The notes: generated from the letters alone by a model not told the origin. A DNA stretch of 64,000 bases from an uncultured Clostridium sp. (GCA_902493795.1 CABUQZ010000008.1:9365-73364), one strand, 5' to 3'. Counted from the stretch's first letter, positions 1-9,189 are shown. Numbers and translations are program-made.

Positions 1-264
1 GTAAATGATATTGTCTATCTTTATGTAGGAAGTCCATATAAAGAAATAATGTATAAGTGTAGAGTAATAGAAATAAATATTCCTTATCAATATGAAGATG
101 AAAACCTAACAATAAATAAATTAATGAAATTAAAACTACTTAAAAAATACAAAAATAAAGAATATCCCTTCGAAATGCTTAAAGAGTATGGAATAACAGC
201 AATTAGAGGACCTAGAAGTTTAACAGAAAGCTTTAGTAAATTAATTAATAAAAAGGAAAAATAG
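1..264 (+). CDS. EVE-like domain protein, C-terminal part (cut by window edge)
   Basis: The reading frame is open from base 1 and joins the ATG at 49, so this is the C-terminal end of a longer gene. The visible start reads VNDIVYLYVG then PYKEIMYKCRVIE. That is the pattern of EVE/PUA-like domains, where a 'GDIVYIY' strand is followed by a strand carrying the modified-base pocket. The rest is Lys-rich and ends in a short basic tail. It sits 1 bp upstream of the HAM1 gene, so the two are probably co-transcribed. The family call rests on a short match and the N-terminus is missing. Any fused domain would lie outside the window. Confidence 0.5.
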   Translation, partial: VNDIVYLYVGSPYKEIMYKCRVIEINIPYQYEDENLTINKLMKLKLLKKYKNKEYPFEMLKEYGITAIRGPRSLTESFSKLINKKEK

Positions 265-265
265 T

Positions 266-823
266 ATGATTATAAATTATGTAACTAAAAATAAATATAA
301 AATAATGCTTGCTAATAAAATATTTAAAGATTTAGATGTAAAAATAGAGCAAGTTGATTTAGAAACACCAGAAATTCAAAGCTTAGATTGTGAGGAAGTT
401 TCAAAATATTCTTGTAAGTATGCTTGCGAAAAGTTAGATAAGCCAGTATTAAAAAATGACTCTGGACTTGTTATTAATGCTTTAGATGGCTTTCCTGGAG
501 CACTTGCTAAGTACTGTGAAGATACTATAAAAGCAGAAGGATTTGTTAAATTACTAGAAGGAAAAGACAAATCATGTTACTGGATAGAAGTGTTATCCTA
601 TTGTGAGAAAGGACAAGAGCCTATATCATTCACATCTATTACCAAAGGAACTATTTCAGACTCAGTTAGGGAAGGAAGAGGCTATGACTACGACAAAATC
701 TTTATTCCAGAAAATGATACTAGAACATTTTCTGAAATGACAGAAGAAGAACAAGCATCATTCTTTGACGACAAAGCCTATCTAGAACTATATGAATATT
801 TAAAAAATAAAAAAACAAGGTAA
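266..823 (+). CDS. rdgB: HAM1/RdgB-like non-canonical purine NTP pyrophosphatase
   Basis: This 185-residue protein is of the HAM1 family, which hydrolyses dITP, XTP and similar nucleotides to monophosphates and keeps them out of DNA and RNA. The N-terminal VTKNKYK matches the family's T-x-N-x-x-K motif. KNDSGLVINALDGFPG (about residues 63-78) matches the conserved DDSGL...GxPG block, with Asn in place of the first Asp. GRGYDYDKIFIP (about residues 137-148) matches GxGYDPIF. It lies 1 bp after the EVE-like gene and 4 bp before the next small ORF, so it is probably part of an operon. The sequence is more divergent than a typical chromosomal RdgB, so a specialised substrate is possible. Confidence 0.8.
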   Translation: MIINYVTKNKYKIMLANKIFKDLDVKIEQVDLETPEIQSLDCEEVSKYSCKYACEKLDKPVLKNDSGLVINALDGFPGALAKYCEDTIKAEGFVKLLEGKDKSCYWIEVLSYCEKGQEPISFTSITKGTISDSVREGRGYDYDKIFIPENDTRTFSEMTEEEQASFFDDKAYLELYEYLKNKKTR

Positions 824-827
824 AATT

Positions 828-1085
828 ATGAGTAAAAGTATTGAAAAAATGATTAGAGAAACAAATGAAGAAAACCAAAATAAAAAAGACTGGACCAAAG
901 CATGGAGTAGTAAATACAAAGTATTAAAAAGATATCAAAAGGAAGTTGATATTCCAAAGTATTCAAAAGAGATAAGAAAAATGCTTACTAGTCTAAAAAA
1001 TGATTATAATTACAATGCGCAAGATGCGATGTTAGTCTTAAAGGATATTTTGTATCATGAGTACCTAGATAATATAAACAAATAA
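828..1085 (+). CDS. Hypothetical 85-residue protein
   Basis: I do not recognise this protein. It is small, highly charged (Lys/Glu-rich) and predicted to be mostly helical, with no signal peptide or membrane segment. It begins 4 bp after the HAM1 gene and is followed directly by a terminator, so it is the last gene of that transcript. The spacing and absence of overlapping alternatives support it as a real gene. Confidence 0.55.
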   Translation: MSKSIEKMIRETNEENQNKKDWTKAWSSKYKVLKRYQKEVDIPKYSKEIRKMLTSLKNDYNYNAQDAMLVLKDILYHEYLDNINK

Positions 1086-1090
1086 AAATT

Positions 1091-1115
1091 AATGTAGAGA
1101 AAACTACATTTTTTT
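1091..1115 (+). terminator. Rho-independent terminator after the HAM1 transcript
   Basis: Arms AATGTAG and CTACATT flank a 6-base A-rich loop, followed by a run of T. It lies 5 bp after the stop of the 85-residue gene. Confidence 0.75.
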
Positions 1116-1201
1116 GTTATTTTAAAAAATATTAAAAGTGTGATATTTTGATACTTAAAATAGTTTATATAGTGAAACTTACAAGAATAGGAGGTGAAAC
1201 T

Positions 1202-1690
1202 TTGGATATCAAGTTTAAAGAAGTATTTGATTTATACAAGAATGATATTTATAGATTATCGTATAGCTACACAAAAAGTTTTGCAGAATCTGATGACATA
1301 ACTCAAAATGTTTTTATTAAATTATATAATCATCAAGAAATGTTAGAAAAGGATAATAATGAAATTAAAAAATGGCTCATAAAAGTCACAATTAATGAAT
1401 CCAAAACATTTTTAAAATCATTATGGAGAAAAAGAGTTACTTTATTTGATCCAAATGAAAATGACAAAGTTAAGGGAGAAGTTTATGAAAAAAATGAAAG
1501 TATTCTAGACGAAATCTTAAAACTTCCAAAAAAATATAGAACCATAATCTTTTTATACTATTACGAGGACTATAAGATAAAAGAAATCAAAGAAATATTA
1601 AATATATCGGAAACAAATATTCAAAGTATTCTTTTAAGAGCAAGAAAAAAATTAAAAGAAATGTTAAAGGAGGAAATAGAAAATGAATAA
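1202..1690 (+). CDS. ECF-type RNA polymerase sigma factor
   Basis: The protein has 162 residues when started at the TTG at 1202. That start sits 5 bases after a strong AGGAGGTGA site; the upstream in-frame ATG at 1148 has none. Region 2 is visible as FDLYKNDIYRLSYSYTKS...DDITQNVFIKLY, and region 4 as LPKKYRTIIFLYYYEDYKIKEIKEIL followed by an HTH that ends in a basic helix (LLRARKKLK). It overlaps the next gene by 8 bases. That gene encodes a single-pass membrane protein with a short cytoplasmic N-terminus, the standard arrangement for an ECF sigma factor and its anti-sigma factor. Target promoters cannot be told from the sequence. Confidence 0.9.
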   Translation: MDIKFKEVFDLYKNDIYRLSYSYTKSFAESDDITQNVFIKLYNHQEMLEKDNNEIKKWLIKVTINESKTFLKSLWRKRVTLFDPNENDKVKGEVYEKNESILDEILKLPKKYRTIIFLYYYEDYKIKEIKEILNISETNIQSILLRARKKLKEMLKEEIENE

Positions 1691-2447
1691 AAAAATAAAA
1701 GATTCTTACAAGAATATAGAAGTTAATAAAAAACTTGAAGAAAATATCTTAAATATGACTATTAATAAAACTAAAAAAAGAAAAAGTTGGTTTAAAATAT
1801 CTTATGTACTTCCGCTGTTATTAATAGTATGTGTAGTATCACTAACAATGGTAAATGCAGATAAAGTTAAAGAAGTTATAGATAGCTGGAGAGGAGTAGT
1901 AGTACAATCTGATGGAACAATAATAGAATTATCAAAAGAAAATGGCTATAAAGAAATACCTCTAACTGCTCCCAAAGTACAGGATGATGAAAGTCCAAAA
2001 ACTTATATTAGCTTTAAAGAACTAGAAAGCGTTTTAGGTTTCAAACTATTAAAACCACAAAAAGATGAAACAGAAATAATATATAGAACAAGAATAAATG
2101 GTGATGGTAGCATTGGAATTATTGACTTATGGATACCCAATTTTATTAAAGTAAATGATGATAAAGATATAAGCGTAAGTGTTAGTATACCAAATAAATA
2201 TATAGATAGAAGATATTATGATGCCTTTGCAGGTGATGATGATGCTACAGAAAAAAGTAATGTAAAAGTATATAAATCAAATAATCTTGGTGTAAATATA
2301 GCAATGTGGGATTCCACGAGTACTTATTCTTATGGAAACAAACATCTAACAGCAACATTTGTCTATGATAATGTAAAATATTGGATGCATGCACAAGAAT
2401 ATAGTGAAGAAGAATTTAAAGATGTAATTGAAAGTCTTCAATTTTAA
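1683..2447 (+). CDS. Membrane anti-sigma factor-like protein
   Basis: This 254-residue protein has a cytoplasmic segment of about 38 residues, one membrane helix (about residues 39-58, SYVLPLLLIVCVVSLTMV) and an extracytoplasmic domain of about 190 residues. The topology and 8-bp overlap with the ECF sigma gene point to an anti-sigma factor that holds the sigma at the membrane until an envelope signal releases it. The external domain resembles the DUF4367-type domains seen in clostridial anti-sigma proteins, but that match is by eye. There is no zinc-binding HxxxCxxC anti-sigma motif in the short N-terminus. Confidence 0.7.
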   Translation: MNKKIKDSYKNIEVNKKLEENILNMTINKTKKRKSWFKISYVLPLLLIVCVVSLTMVNADKVKEVIDSWRGVVVQSDGTIIELSKENGYKEIPLTAPKVQDDESPKTYISFKELESVLGFKLLKPQKDETEIIYRTRINGDGSIGIIDLWIPNFIKVNDDKDISVSVSIPNKYIDRRYYDAFAGDDDATEKSNVKVYKSNNLGVNIAMWDSTSTYSYGNKHLTATFVYDNVKYWMHAQEYSEEEFKDVIESLQF

Positions 2448-2452
2448 GAATT

Positions 2453-2479
2453 ACTACTAATTTTTTTAGTAGTTTTTTT
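2453..2479 (+). terminator. Rho-independent terminator after the sigma/anti-sigma pair
   Basis: An 8-bp stem (ACTACTAA/TTAGTAGT) is followed by a T run, 5 bp after the anti-sigma stop codon. Confidence 0.8.
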
Positions 2480-2532
2480 CTACCAAAAATAAAATACATA
2501 ATATATAATTAAATTTAGATAAGGAGATTAAA

Positions 2533-2955
2533 ATGGAATACAGAAGATTTAATGATAAAATTGTAGCAAGAATTGATAAAGGTGAAGAGATTCTAACAGA
2601 AATAAAAGAAATTGCTTTAAAAGAAAATATTCGTTTGGCAAACATTAATGCTCTAGGAGCAACTGATGATATTACAGTTGGAGTTTATAACACAAAAGAG
2701 AAAAAGTACTATTCAAATAACTTTACAGGTGATATGGAAATAGTATCTTTAACTGGAACAATTAATACGATGAATAATGAGTTCTACTCACATCTACATA
2801 TGTCTTGTGCTGACTCAAGAGGTCACGTTTTTGGAGGTCACTTAAATAAGTCAGTAGTTAGTGCAACATGTGAAATGGTAATCTATATAATTGATGGAAA
2901 AGTAGATAGGTTCCACGATGAAGAAACAGGCTTAAATCTTTTTAAATTTGAATAA
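2533..2955 (+). CDS. PPC/DUF296-domain protein
   Basis: This 140-residue protein consists of one PPC (plants and prokaryotes conserved, DUF296) domain. The family signs are visible: an N-terminal strand with GEEILTEIKEIA, a GATDDITVGVY strand, the HLHMS metal-site-like motif (about residues 82-86) and GHVFGGHL (about residues 94-101). Bacterial stand-alone PPC proteins are small trimers annotated as DNA-binding; their function is mostly unproven. It has its own RBS (AAGGAGAT) and a terminator behind it, so it is probably a single-gene transcript. Confidence 0.85.
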   Translation: MEYRRFNDKIVARIDKGEEILTEIKEIALKENIRLANINALGATDDITVGVYNTKEKKYYSNNFTGDMEIVSLTGTINTMNNEFYSHLHMSCADSRGHVFGGHLNKSVVSATCEMVIYIIDGKVDRFHDEETGLNLFKFE

Positions 2956-2970
2956 AAACTAAACTATGTA

Positions 2971-3000
2971 AAAAATATGTCACAAGAACATATTTTTTTT
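2971..3000 (+). terminator. Rho-independent terminator after the PPC gene
   Basis: The stem AAAATATGT/ACATATTTT encloses a 7-base loop and is followed by T residues. Confidence 0.75.
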
Positions 3001-3057
3001 ATAATTATCTTTTAGGATGATATAATATAAACAATGATAGAAAATAGGGAGTTTTCA

Positions 3058-5667
3058 ATGAAAGAATATTATCAAAAAAGTATTAATGAAATTTATGATG
3101 AATTTAAAACATCTAAAAAGGGCTTGAAAAGTCATGAAGCTAAAAAAAGACTTAGAAAATATGGAAGAAATGAATTAGAAGAAAAAGATAAAAAAACGAA
3201 ATTACAGATTTTTCTTAAACAATTTCAAAATGTAATGATAATCCTTTTAATAATCGTAGGTATTTTATCATTAATTTATTCCATTCTAAATAACGAAGAT
3301 TTTCTAGAGCCAATAGTTATTTTAGGAACAACATTAGTTAACTGCATAATGGGATTTTTACAAGAGTCTAAAGCAGAAGATGCTATAGGTAAATTAAAAA
3401 AATATAGTGCCAATAAAATAACTGTTAAAAGAAATGGTAAGTTAAAGAAAATAGACTCAAGACATTTAGTAGTAGGAGACTACATTATCCTTGAATCAGG
3501 AGATAAAGTACCAGCTGACTCAAGAATTATCGAAAGTTATTTTGCTAAAGTAAATGAATCAATATTAACTGGAGAAAGCGAAAGTGTAGATAAAGAAGAG
3601 GAAACAATTGAAAACAAAGTAACTATCTCAGAAAGAGTTAATATGATCTATTCAGGCACAGTAGTTGTATCAGGAAAAATAGAAGCAATTGTAGTAAAAA
3701 CAGGAATGGATACAGAACTTGGAAATATTGCAAGTGCAATAGAAAAAGCTCCACAAGTTCTAACCCCTTTACAAGTAAAAGTAAATAAAGTAAGTAAGTT
3801 TATTACGATACTAGCATCTTTCTTAGTTACCTTAGTTTTAGTATTTGGAATAGTAAATAATTACAAAATACTTGAAATAATAATGTTATGTATTTCTATG
3901 ATAGTAGCAAGTGTACCAGAGTGTCTTCCAGTAGCTATTACTGCAACTCTTTCAATAGGAGTAAGTGAAATGGCTAAAAAGAAGTCAATTGTAAGAAATC
4001 TTGCCCCAATTGAAACACTTGGAGCTACAGAAGTAATATGTTCTGATAAAACAGGAACACTAACAGAAAACAAAATGAGTATTATAAAAATATATGGTAA
4101 TAAAGAAGAACTGGATTTAAATAAAGTAAAAGAAAATAAAATGCTAGTTAATGTAATGAACTACTGTAATAGTGCAACTTTAAATGATGAAAAAATCTAT
4201 ATTGGAGATGCAGTAGATATTGCCTTAAAAAATTATCTAAAAGATAATAAAGTGGAAATAGATGAAGTTGAAGTAATAAATGAATTACCTTTTGATTCAG
4301 ATAGAAAATTAATGAGTACAATTTGTAAGAAAGATGGCAAAACATTTATTTATACAAAGGGAAGTTTCGAAGCTATATTAAAAAGAAGTAAGTATTACTA
4401 CGAAGATGGATCTATCCATAAATTAACTGATGAGATAAAAGAAAGTTATACTAATAATGAAAAATATCTATCTAATCTTCCACTTAAAGTATTAGCAGTT
4501 GCTTTTAAAGAAATAAAAAATGAAATAAAAGATGATAATGAATACTTTAATGAAGAAAGTGAGCTAGTATTAACAGGACTTATTGGACTAAAAGACCCAG
4601 TAAGAGATAAGATTAAAGAGTCTATTGAAATATGCCAAGCTGCTAATATAAGACCAATAATGTTAACTGGTGATAATCTAGTAACTGCGATATCTATTGC
4701 TAAAGAAACAGGAATCTGTAAAAGTGATGATGAGTGCATTAATGCAACAGAGCTTGATGGCATGTCTGAAAAAGAGCTAATCGAGTGCCTTAAAACACAC
4801 AATGTCTTTGCAAGAGTAAGCCCTAATCATAAGCTAAATATCGTTAAAGCATTACAGAAAAAGGGAAAAGTAGTGGCAATGACTGGTGATGGAGTAAATG
4901 ATGCTCCAGCAATAAAACTAGCCAATGTCGGAATTGGTATGGGAAAAAGTGGAACTGATGTCACAAAAGATGTTTCTGATATTATCTTGCTTGATGATAG
5001 TTTTAACACAATAACAACAGCTATCTCTGAAGGAAGAAGAATATACGATAATGTTATTTCAAATATTTTATATAATTTATCAAGTAACTTTACTGAAATA
5101 GCAATAATACTCTTTGGAATGTTTACAGGAAATATAATCATTTCTGCAGTTCATGTTTTATATATTGATTTAGTAGCAGATACATTACCATCAATTATGC
5201 TTTCCTTTGAAAGAGCATCAACTGATATTATGAAAAGAAAACCAAATGGACTAAATAAGCCAATTTTCACCAAGTTTTTCTTAGCTTTCTTAATATCGTC
5301 TGTAATTCTTGAAACAGGAATAAGTATGTTTGTATATTACTATTTTCTACATCTTGGAAAGCCTTCTGCTCAAACATTAACACTTTTAAGTATAGTAATA
5401 AACGAATTTGTATTTGCCTATAACTGTAGATCACTAAAAGAACAAATCCATAAAAGAGGGATATTTAGTAATAAACATTTAAATATTGGTATCTTTATTT
5501 TATTAGCAATACAATTATTAGTATTCTTTACTCCAATAGGAAAACTTTTTGGATTTGTTAGTATCACTGTAACAGATTTTATACTAGTATCGATAATAAA
5601 TGTTATATCATTTGTTTTAATGGAATTGTTAAAACCACTATTAGTTAAAAAATTTAAAGATGAATAG
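3058..5667 (+). CDS. P-type cation-transporting ATPase (P2A-like, probable Ca2+ pump)
   Basis: The protein has about 869 residues from the ATG at 3058, which has GGGAG upstream; the earlier ATG at 3034 has no RBS. The cation-ATPase N-terminal domain comes first (YGRNELEEK). The LTGESESVDK actuator loop follows, then the membrane motif VPECLP. The phosphorylation site DKTGTLT is near residue 330, the KGSFE nucleotide-binding region near residue 440 and the hinge TGDGVNDAP near residue 605. The C-terminal membrane domain is complete. VPECLP differs slightly from the VPEGLP of most SERCA-like pumps. Calcium or manganese is the likely substrate by family; the ion is inferred. Confidence 0.9.
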   Translation: MKEYYQKSINEIYDEFKTSKKGLKSHEAKKRLRKYGRNELEEKDKKTKLQIFLKQFQNVMIILLIIVGILSLIYSILNNEDFLEPIVILGTTLVNCIMGFLQESKAEDAIGKLKKYSANKITVKRNGKLKKIDSRHLVVGDYIILESGDKVPADSRIIESYFAKVNESILTGESESVDKEEETIENKVTISERVNMIYSGTVVVSGKIEAIVVKTGMDTELGNIASAIEKAPQVLTPLQVKVNKVSKFITILASFLVTLVLVFGIVNNYKILEIIMLCISMIVASVPECLPVAITATLSIGVSEMAKKKSIVRNLAPIETLGATEVICSDKTGTLTENKMSIIKIYGNKEELDLNKVKENKMLVNVMNYCNSATLNDEKIYIGDAVDIALKNYLKDNKVEIDEVEVINELPFDSDRKLMSTICKKDGKTFIYTKGSFEAILKRSKYYYEDGSIHKLTDEIKESYTNNEKYLSNLPLKVLAVAFKEIKNEIKDDNEYFNEESELVLTGLIGLKDPVRDKIKESIEICQAANIRPIMLTGDNLVTAISIAKETGICKSDDECINATELDGMSEKELIECLKTHNVFARVSPNHKLNIVKALQKKGKVVAMTGDGVNDAPAIKLANVGIGMGKSGTDVTKDVSDIILLDDSFNTITTAISEGRRIYDNVISNILYNLSSNFTEIAIILFGMFTGNIIISAVHVLYIDLVADTLPSIMLSFERASTDIMKRKPNGLNKPIFTKFFLAFLISSVILETGISMFVYYYFLHLGKPSAQTLTLLSIVINEFVFAYNCRSLKEQIHKRGIFSNKHLNIGIFILLAIQLLVFFTPIGKLFGFVSITVTDFILVSIINVISFVLMELLKPLLVKKFKDE

Positions 5668-5683
5668 AAAAGGAGAATTAATT

Positions 5684-6649
5684 ATGAATGTTGAAGATAT
5701 TAAAAAAGCATCAGTAGTAGGTGCTGGAGTTATAGGTTATAGTTGGGCACTTGCTTTTGCTATCAATGATATAGAAGTAGGTGTATATGATTTAAAAGAA
5801 GAAGGTCTTTCTCTTGCTAAAGAAAGAGTTCACAATAGTTTAATCTCACTTATGAATAATAATGTATTAAACGAAGAGAAAATAAAAGAAATTGAAAGTA
5901 GAATTACTTATACAACTTCTTTAGAAGAAGCTTTAAAAGGATCTTTGTTTATTGCTGAAGCAGGTCCAGAAAAATACGAAATCAAATGGAGTATTGTTGA
6001 AGAAATAGAAAAATATGCGGATCCAAGAGCCATTATTTCTTCATCAACTTCTGGTCTTTTAATTACTGAAATAGCAAAAAACGCTATTCACAAAGAAAGA
6101 TTCGTTGGAGGACATCCTTATAATCCACCACATTTAATTCCACTTGTAGAAATAACTAAAGGTGAGTTTACTAGCGAAGAAAATGTTAAACTTGCCTATG
6201 AATTTTATAAAAAAATTAAAAAAGAACCAGTAATACTTCAAAAAGAAGCTTTAGGATTTATCTGTAATCGTATCCAAATGGCTGTATATAGAGAAGTATG
6301 TGAACTAGTTATGCGTGGAGTATGTTCAATTGAAGATGCTGATAAAGCAGTTACATTTGGTCCAGGTATTAGATGGGCAATAATGGGTCCTAGCTTAGTG
6401 TTTGAGTTAGGTGGAGGACAAGGTCATGTCGATGGACTACTAAATCATTTAAGTAGTTCAATTAACTTATGGCTAAATGATATGGCTGACTGGAAAGAAC
6501 TACCACCTCTATTTTCCCAAATCGCAAGAGATGGAGTAGAGGAAGCTTTAAAAAATAGAACAAGTGAAATAGGAAATGACGATAAATCTCTAGCAGAATA
6601 TCGTGATAAAATGTTAATTGAAATACTAAAACTACACAATAAAATATAA
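5684..6649 (+). CDS. 3-hydroxyacyl-CoA dehydrogenase family protein
   Basis: This NAD-dependent dehydrogenase of about 321 residues starts at the ATG at 5684, preceded by AAGGAG. The Rossmann motif GAGVIGYSWA is at about residues 12-21. HPYNPP (about residues 138-143) carries the catalytic-pair histidine of this family. The C-terminal domain has GFICNRIQ and a GPGIRWAIMGP segment, which is more like the lambda-crystallin/L-gulonate and L-carnitine dehydrogenase branch than FadB or Hbd. It oxidises a 3-hydroxy acid or acyl-CoA; the exact substrate is unknown. It begins 16 bp after the ATPase stop, so the two may be co-transcribed. Confidence 0.85.
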   Translation: MNVEDIKKASVVGAGVIGYSWALAFAINDIEVGVYDLKEEGLSLAKERVHNSLISLMNNNVLNEEKIKEIESRITYTTSLEEALKGSLFIAEAGPEKYEIKWSIVEEIEKYADPRAIISSSTSGLLITEIAKNAIHKERFVGGHPYNPPHLIPLVEITKGEFTSEENVKLAYEFYKKIKKEPVILQKEALGFICNRIQMAVYREVCELVMRGVCSIEDADKAVTFGPGIRWAIMGPSLVFELGGGQGHVDGLLNHLSSSINLWLNDMADWKELPPLFSQIARDGVEEALKNRTSEIGNDDKSLAEYRDKMLIEILKLHNKI

Positions 6650-6662
6650 TTATGACTTCATT

Positions 6663-6691
6663 AGAGTGTTGACAAAAGTTGATGCTCTTTT
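6663..6691 (+). terminator. Rho-independent terminator after the dehydrogenase
   Basis: The 11-bp stem AGAGTGTTGAC/GTTGATGCTCT (with G-U pairs) has a loop of four A and is followed by T-rich sequence. Confidence 0.75.
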
Positions 6692-6724
6692 ATTTTAAAA
6701 AGATAATAATTTTTGAAAAAAAGC

Positions 6725-6756
6725 AAAAGTTATTACGATTGGGCGTAATAACTTTT
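6725..6756. promoter_or_regulatory. Perfect 13-bp inverted repeat upstream of ppa
   Basis: Arms AAAAGTTATTACG (6725-6737) and CGTAATAACTTTT (6744-6756) are perfectly complementary around ATTGGG. On the plus strand no T run follows. On the minus strand the hairpin would be followed by a T-rich stretch, but no minus-strand gene lies to the right. It sits about 100 bp before ppa. It may be an operator, an RNA structure in the ppa leader, or a stray bidirectional terminator. Confidence 0.5.
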
Positions 6757-6857
6757 AAAATACTAGACTTACTTATTTTTTAGGGCATTTTAAAACAATC
6801 CTTTACTATTTTATCGATTTGTGGTAATATTTACTACGCGAAAAGAAGGAGATTTTT

Positions 6858-7421
6858 ATGAATAAAATAGTAGTAGATGCAGTGGTAGAAATACCAATGA
6901 ATACAAAAAACAAATTTGAAGTTGATAAAAGAAGAGATAAAATTAAATTAGATAGAGTACTATACTCATCAATGAATTATCCTTCAGAATATGGTTTTAT
7001 TGAAGAAACACTAGAACTAGATGGTGACCCACTAGATATCTTAGTAATATCATCAGAACCAACATTTCCTGGATGTATAGTTCCTGCAAGAGTAGTAGGA
7101 AACTTAAGAATCCTAGACAGTGGTAAACCAGATAACAAAATAATATCAGTAGTAGATGTAGATCCTAGATTTGATTATGTTCAAGAATTAAATGACTTAT
7201 CTGATTTTACTTTAAGAGAGATAGTAAACTTCTTTGAAAACTATAAAACTTTACAAGGAATTGAAGTAAAAGTTTTAGGTTACGAAGATAAAGAAGCAGC
7301 TTTAAAAGTAATTGAAACTTGTCGTGAAAGATTAAAAGAAGCTAAGAAGAAAGAACAAGAAAAAGAAGAAGAAAAAAAAGAAGAAGAGAAAAAGGAAAAA
7401 TCTAAAGCTGAAAAAGAGTAA
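6858..7421 (+). CDS. ppa: Inorganic pyrophosphatase, family I
   Basis: This soluble 187-residue enzyme splits pyrophosphate released by biosynthetic reactions. Family I motifs are clear: EIPMNTKNKFE, YPSEYGFI (about residues 40-47) and the metal-binding DGDPLD (about residues 57-62), then DVDPRFD. The core ends near residue 160 and is followed by a tail of about 25 residues made almost only of Lys and Glu, which is not part of the usual fold and may be disordered. AGAAGGAGAT gives a good RBS. It lies 22 bp before the ABC transporter ATPase gene. Confidence 0.95.
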   Translation: MNKIVVDAVVEIPMNTKNKFEVDKRRDKIKLDRVLYSSMNYPSEYGFIEETLELDGDPLDILVISSEPTFPGCIVPARVVGNLRILDSGKPDNKIISVVDVDPRFDYVQELNDLSDFTLREIVNFFENYKTLQGIEVKVLGYEDKEAALKVIETCRERLKEAKKKEQEKEEEKKEEEKKEKSKAEKE

Positions 7422-7443
7422 AAAGTAAAAGTGAGAAAACTAA

Positions 7444-8316
7444 ATGGAAAATATTATAGAAGTAAGAAATTTAACTAAATATTATGGTAAAACTTTAGGA
7501 GTAGAAAACTTGTCTCTTGAATTAAAACAAGGAGAGATATTTGGTTTTATCGGTCCAAATGGAGCAGGTAAATCAACTACAATACGTTCTATTTTAAACT
7601 TAATTAATAAAACAAAAGGTGAAGTGAAAATATTTGGTAAAACCTTCACAAGAGATAATTTAGAACTAAAAAAATTAATTGGGTATCTTCCAAGTGAAGT
7701 GTATTTATATGAAGAATTAACAGTAAAAGAAATATTAGACTTCCATGAAAGTTTTTATGACGAAGATTTAAAAGAAAGACGAAAAAATTTAGTGTCATTA
7801 CTCCAAATTGATGAAAAAAAGAAAGTTGAAGATTTGTCTCTTGGTAATAAAAAGAAAGTTGGAATCGTTCTAAGCCTTTTACATAATCCTAAAATATTGA
7901 TTCTTGATGAACCAACAAGTGGCCTTGATCCTATAATGCAACAAGTATTTTATAAACTGCTTTTAGAGGAGAAGAAAAAAGGTACTACCATTATTTATTC
8001 GACACATATCTTAAGTGAAGTATCTAAAATATGTGATAGGGTAGGAATAATAAAAGAAGGTCATTTATTAAAAATAGAAACAATTAACAGTTTACTAAAG
8101 AAAAGTCTTACTTATATAACTATTGAATCAGATGAAATTGATAAAATAGAAAAAGAATTAAAACTAGAAGTTGTATCCAAAAAAGAAAATGAAATTAAAC
8201 TAAAAAACACCATTAATCCCAATGAGCTTATAAAAAGTTTATCAAAATTTAAAATAGATAAGTTATTAATTGAAGAGGCTACTTTAGAAGAAATGCTACT
8301 TCATTACTACGAATAG
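7444..8316 (+). CDS. ABC transporter ATP-binding protein
   Basis: This 290-residue ATPase is the cytoplasmic subunit of an ABC-2 type exporter. Walker A is GPNGAGKST (about residues 38-46). The signature region is unusual, LSLGNKKKV rather than LSGGQ, as is common in the BcrA/Nat subfamily. Walker B is ILILDEP and the H-loop is STHIL. A C-terminal DUF4162-like extension of about 75 residues follows. Its partner permease starts 8 bp downstream. The substrate is unknown. Confidence 0.92.
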   Translation: MENIIEVRNLTKYYGKTLGVENLSLELKQGEIFGFIGPNGAGKSTTIRSILNLINKTKGEVKIFGKTFTRDNLELKKLIGYLPSEVYLYEELTVKEILDFHESFYDEDLKERRKNLVSLLQIDEKKKVEDLSLGNKKKVGIVLSLLHNPKILILDEPTSGLDPIMQQVFYKLLLEEKKKGTTIIYSTHILSEVSKICDRVGIIKEGHLLKIETINSLLKKSLTYITIESDEIDKIEKELKLEVVSKKENEIKLKNTINPNELIKSLSKFKIDKLLIEEATLEEMLLHYYE

Positions 8317-8324
8317 GAGATTAT

Positions 8325-9116
8325 ATGTTTAAAAGAGAATTAAAATCTAATTTCAAAAGTTTCTTAATATGGACTGGGATACTTCTTTGTATCTTTCTAG
8401 TTGTATTTTTGGTTTATCCATCTATTGTTAGTAGCGACAATATTAAAATGATGGATGAAATGGTAAAAGTGTTCCCAGAAGAAATACTAAAAGCCTTAAA
8501 TATGGATATTTCTTCAATAGACACGGCTTACGGATGGTTAAAATCTGAAGGTTTTGTTTTCATTTTATTAATCATAGGAAGTTATGGAGGAATTATTGGT
8601 TCTAATATATTATTAAAAGAAGAAAATGATAAAACAGTAGAATACTTAAATAGTCTTCCACTAACAAGAAAAGATATAGTGCTTCAAAAGTTTGTAGTAG
8701 GAATAATCTATGTAATTGCAATCACACTTATTTTAGGTGTATTTAACTTTATTTCCTTATCACTAAGTGGAGACTTTGATAAGTTGCAGTTTGTTCTTTT
8801 AAGTATAACACCACTTTTTCCATCACTTGTAATATACGCACTATGTTTCTTTATATCGACATTTGCTCATAAGTCTAAGAAAATGTTAGGTCTAAGTTTG
8901 GGAATTGTATTTATAAGTTATATATTAAATGCTCTTTCAGGACTTGCAAAACCAGTCGAATTTTTAAAGTATTTCTCACTATTTACTCTAGCAGACGTTA
9001 GAAATGTCATAATAGATGTTTCAATAAATCCAGTAATGATTTTAATTACAATAATTATTACTATTGGATTATTAATTGGCGCTATTATAAATTATGAAAA
9101 GAAGGATTTTGTTTAA
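8325..9116 (+). CDS. ABC-2 type transporter permease
   Basis: This 263-residue integral membrane protein has about six hydrophobic segments: residues 13-33, 80-97, 126-150, 157-178, 187-205 and 237-252. The conserved cytoplasmic stretch EENDKTVEYLNSLPLTRKDIVLQKF is typical of ABC-2 permeases. It forms a pair with the upstream ATPase and is followed by a terminator. No substrate can be assigned. Confidence 0.88.
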   Translation: MFKRELKSNFKSFLIWTGILLCIFLVVFLVYPSIVSSDNIKMMDEMVKVFPEEILKALNMDISSIDTAYGWLKSEGFVFILLIIGSYGGIIGSNILLKEENDKTVEYLNSLPLTRKDIVLQKFVVGIIYVIAITLILGVFNFISLSLSGDFDKLQFVLLSITPLFPSLVIYALCFFISTFAHKSKKMLGLSLGIVFISYILNALSGLAKPVEFLKYFSLFTLADVRNVIIDVSINPVMILITIIITIGLLIGAIINYEKKDFV

Positions 9117-9135
9117 TTAAAAGAAAAACAAAATA

Positions 9136-9170
9136 AAATGTAGACAAATAAAAATGCCTACATTTTTTTT
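9136..9170 (+). terminator. Rho-independent terminator after the ABC permease
   Basis: The stem AAATGTAG/CTACATTT spans a 14-base loop and is followed by eight T. A weaker copy of the same terminator and its 3' flank occurs at about 10197-10230 ahead of cotE, so this terminator is part of a duplicated block. Confidence 0.75.
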
Positions 9171-9189
9171 ACTTTAGCCTTCATCTTAT

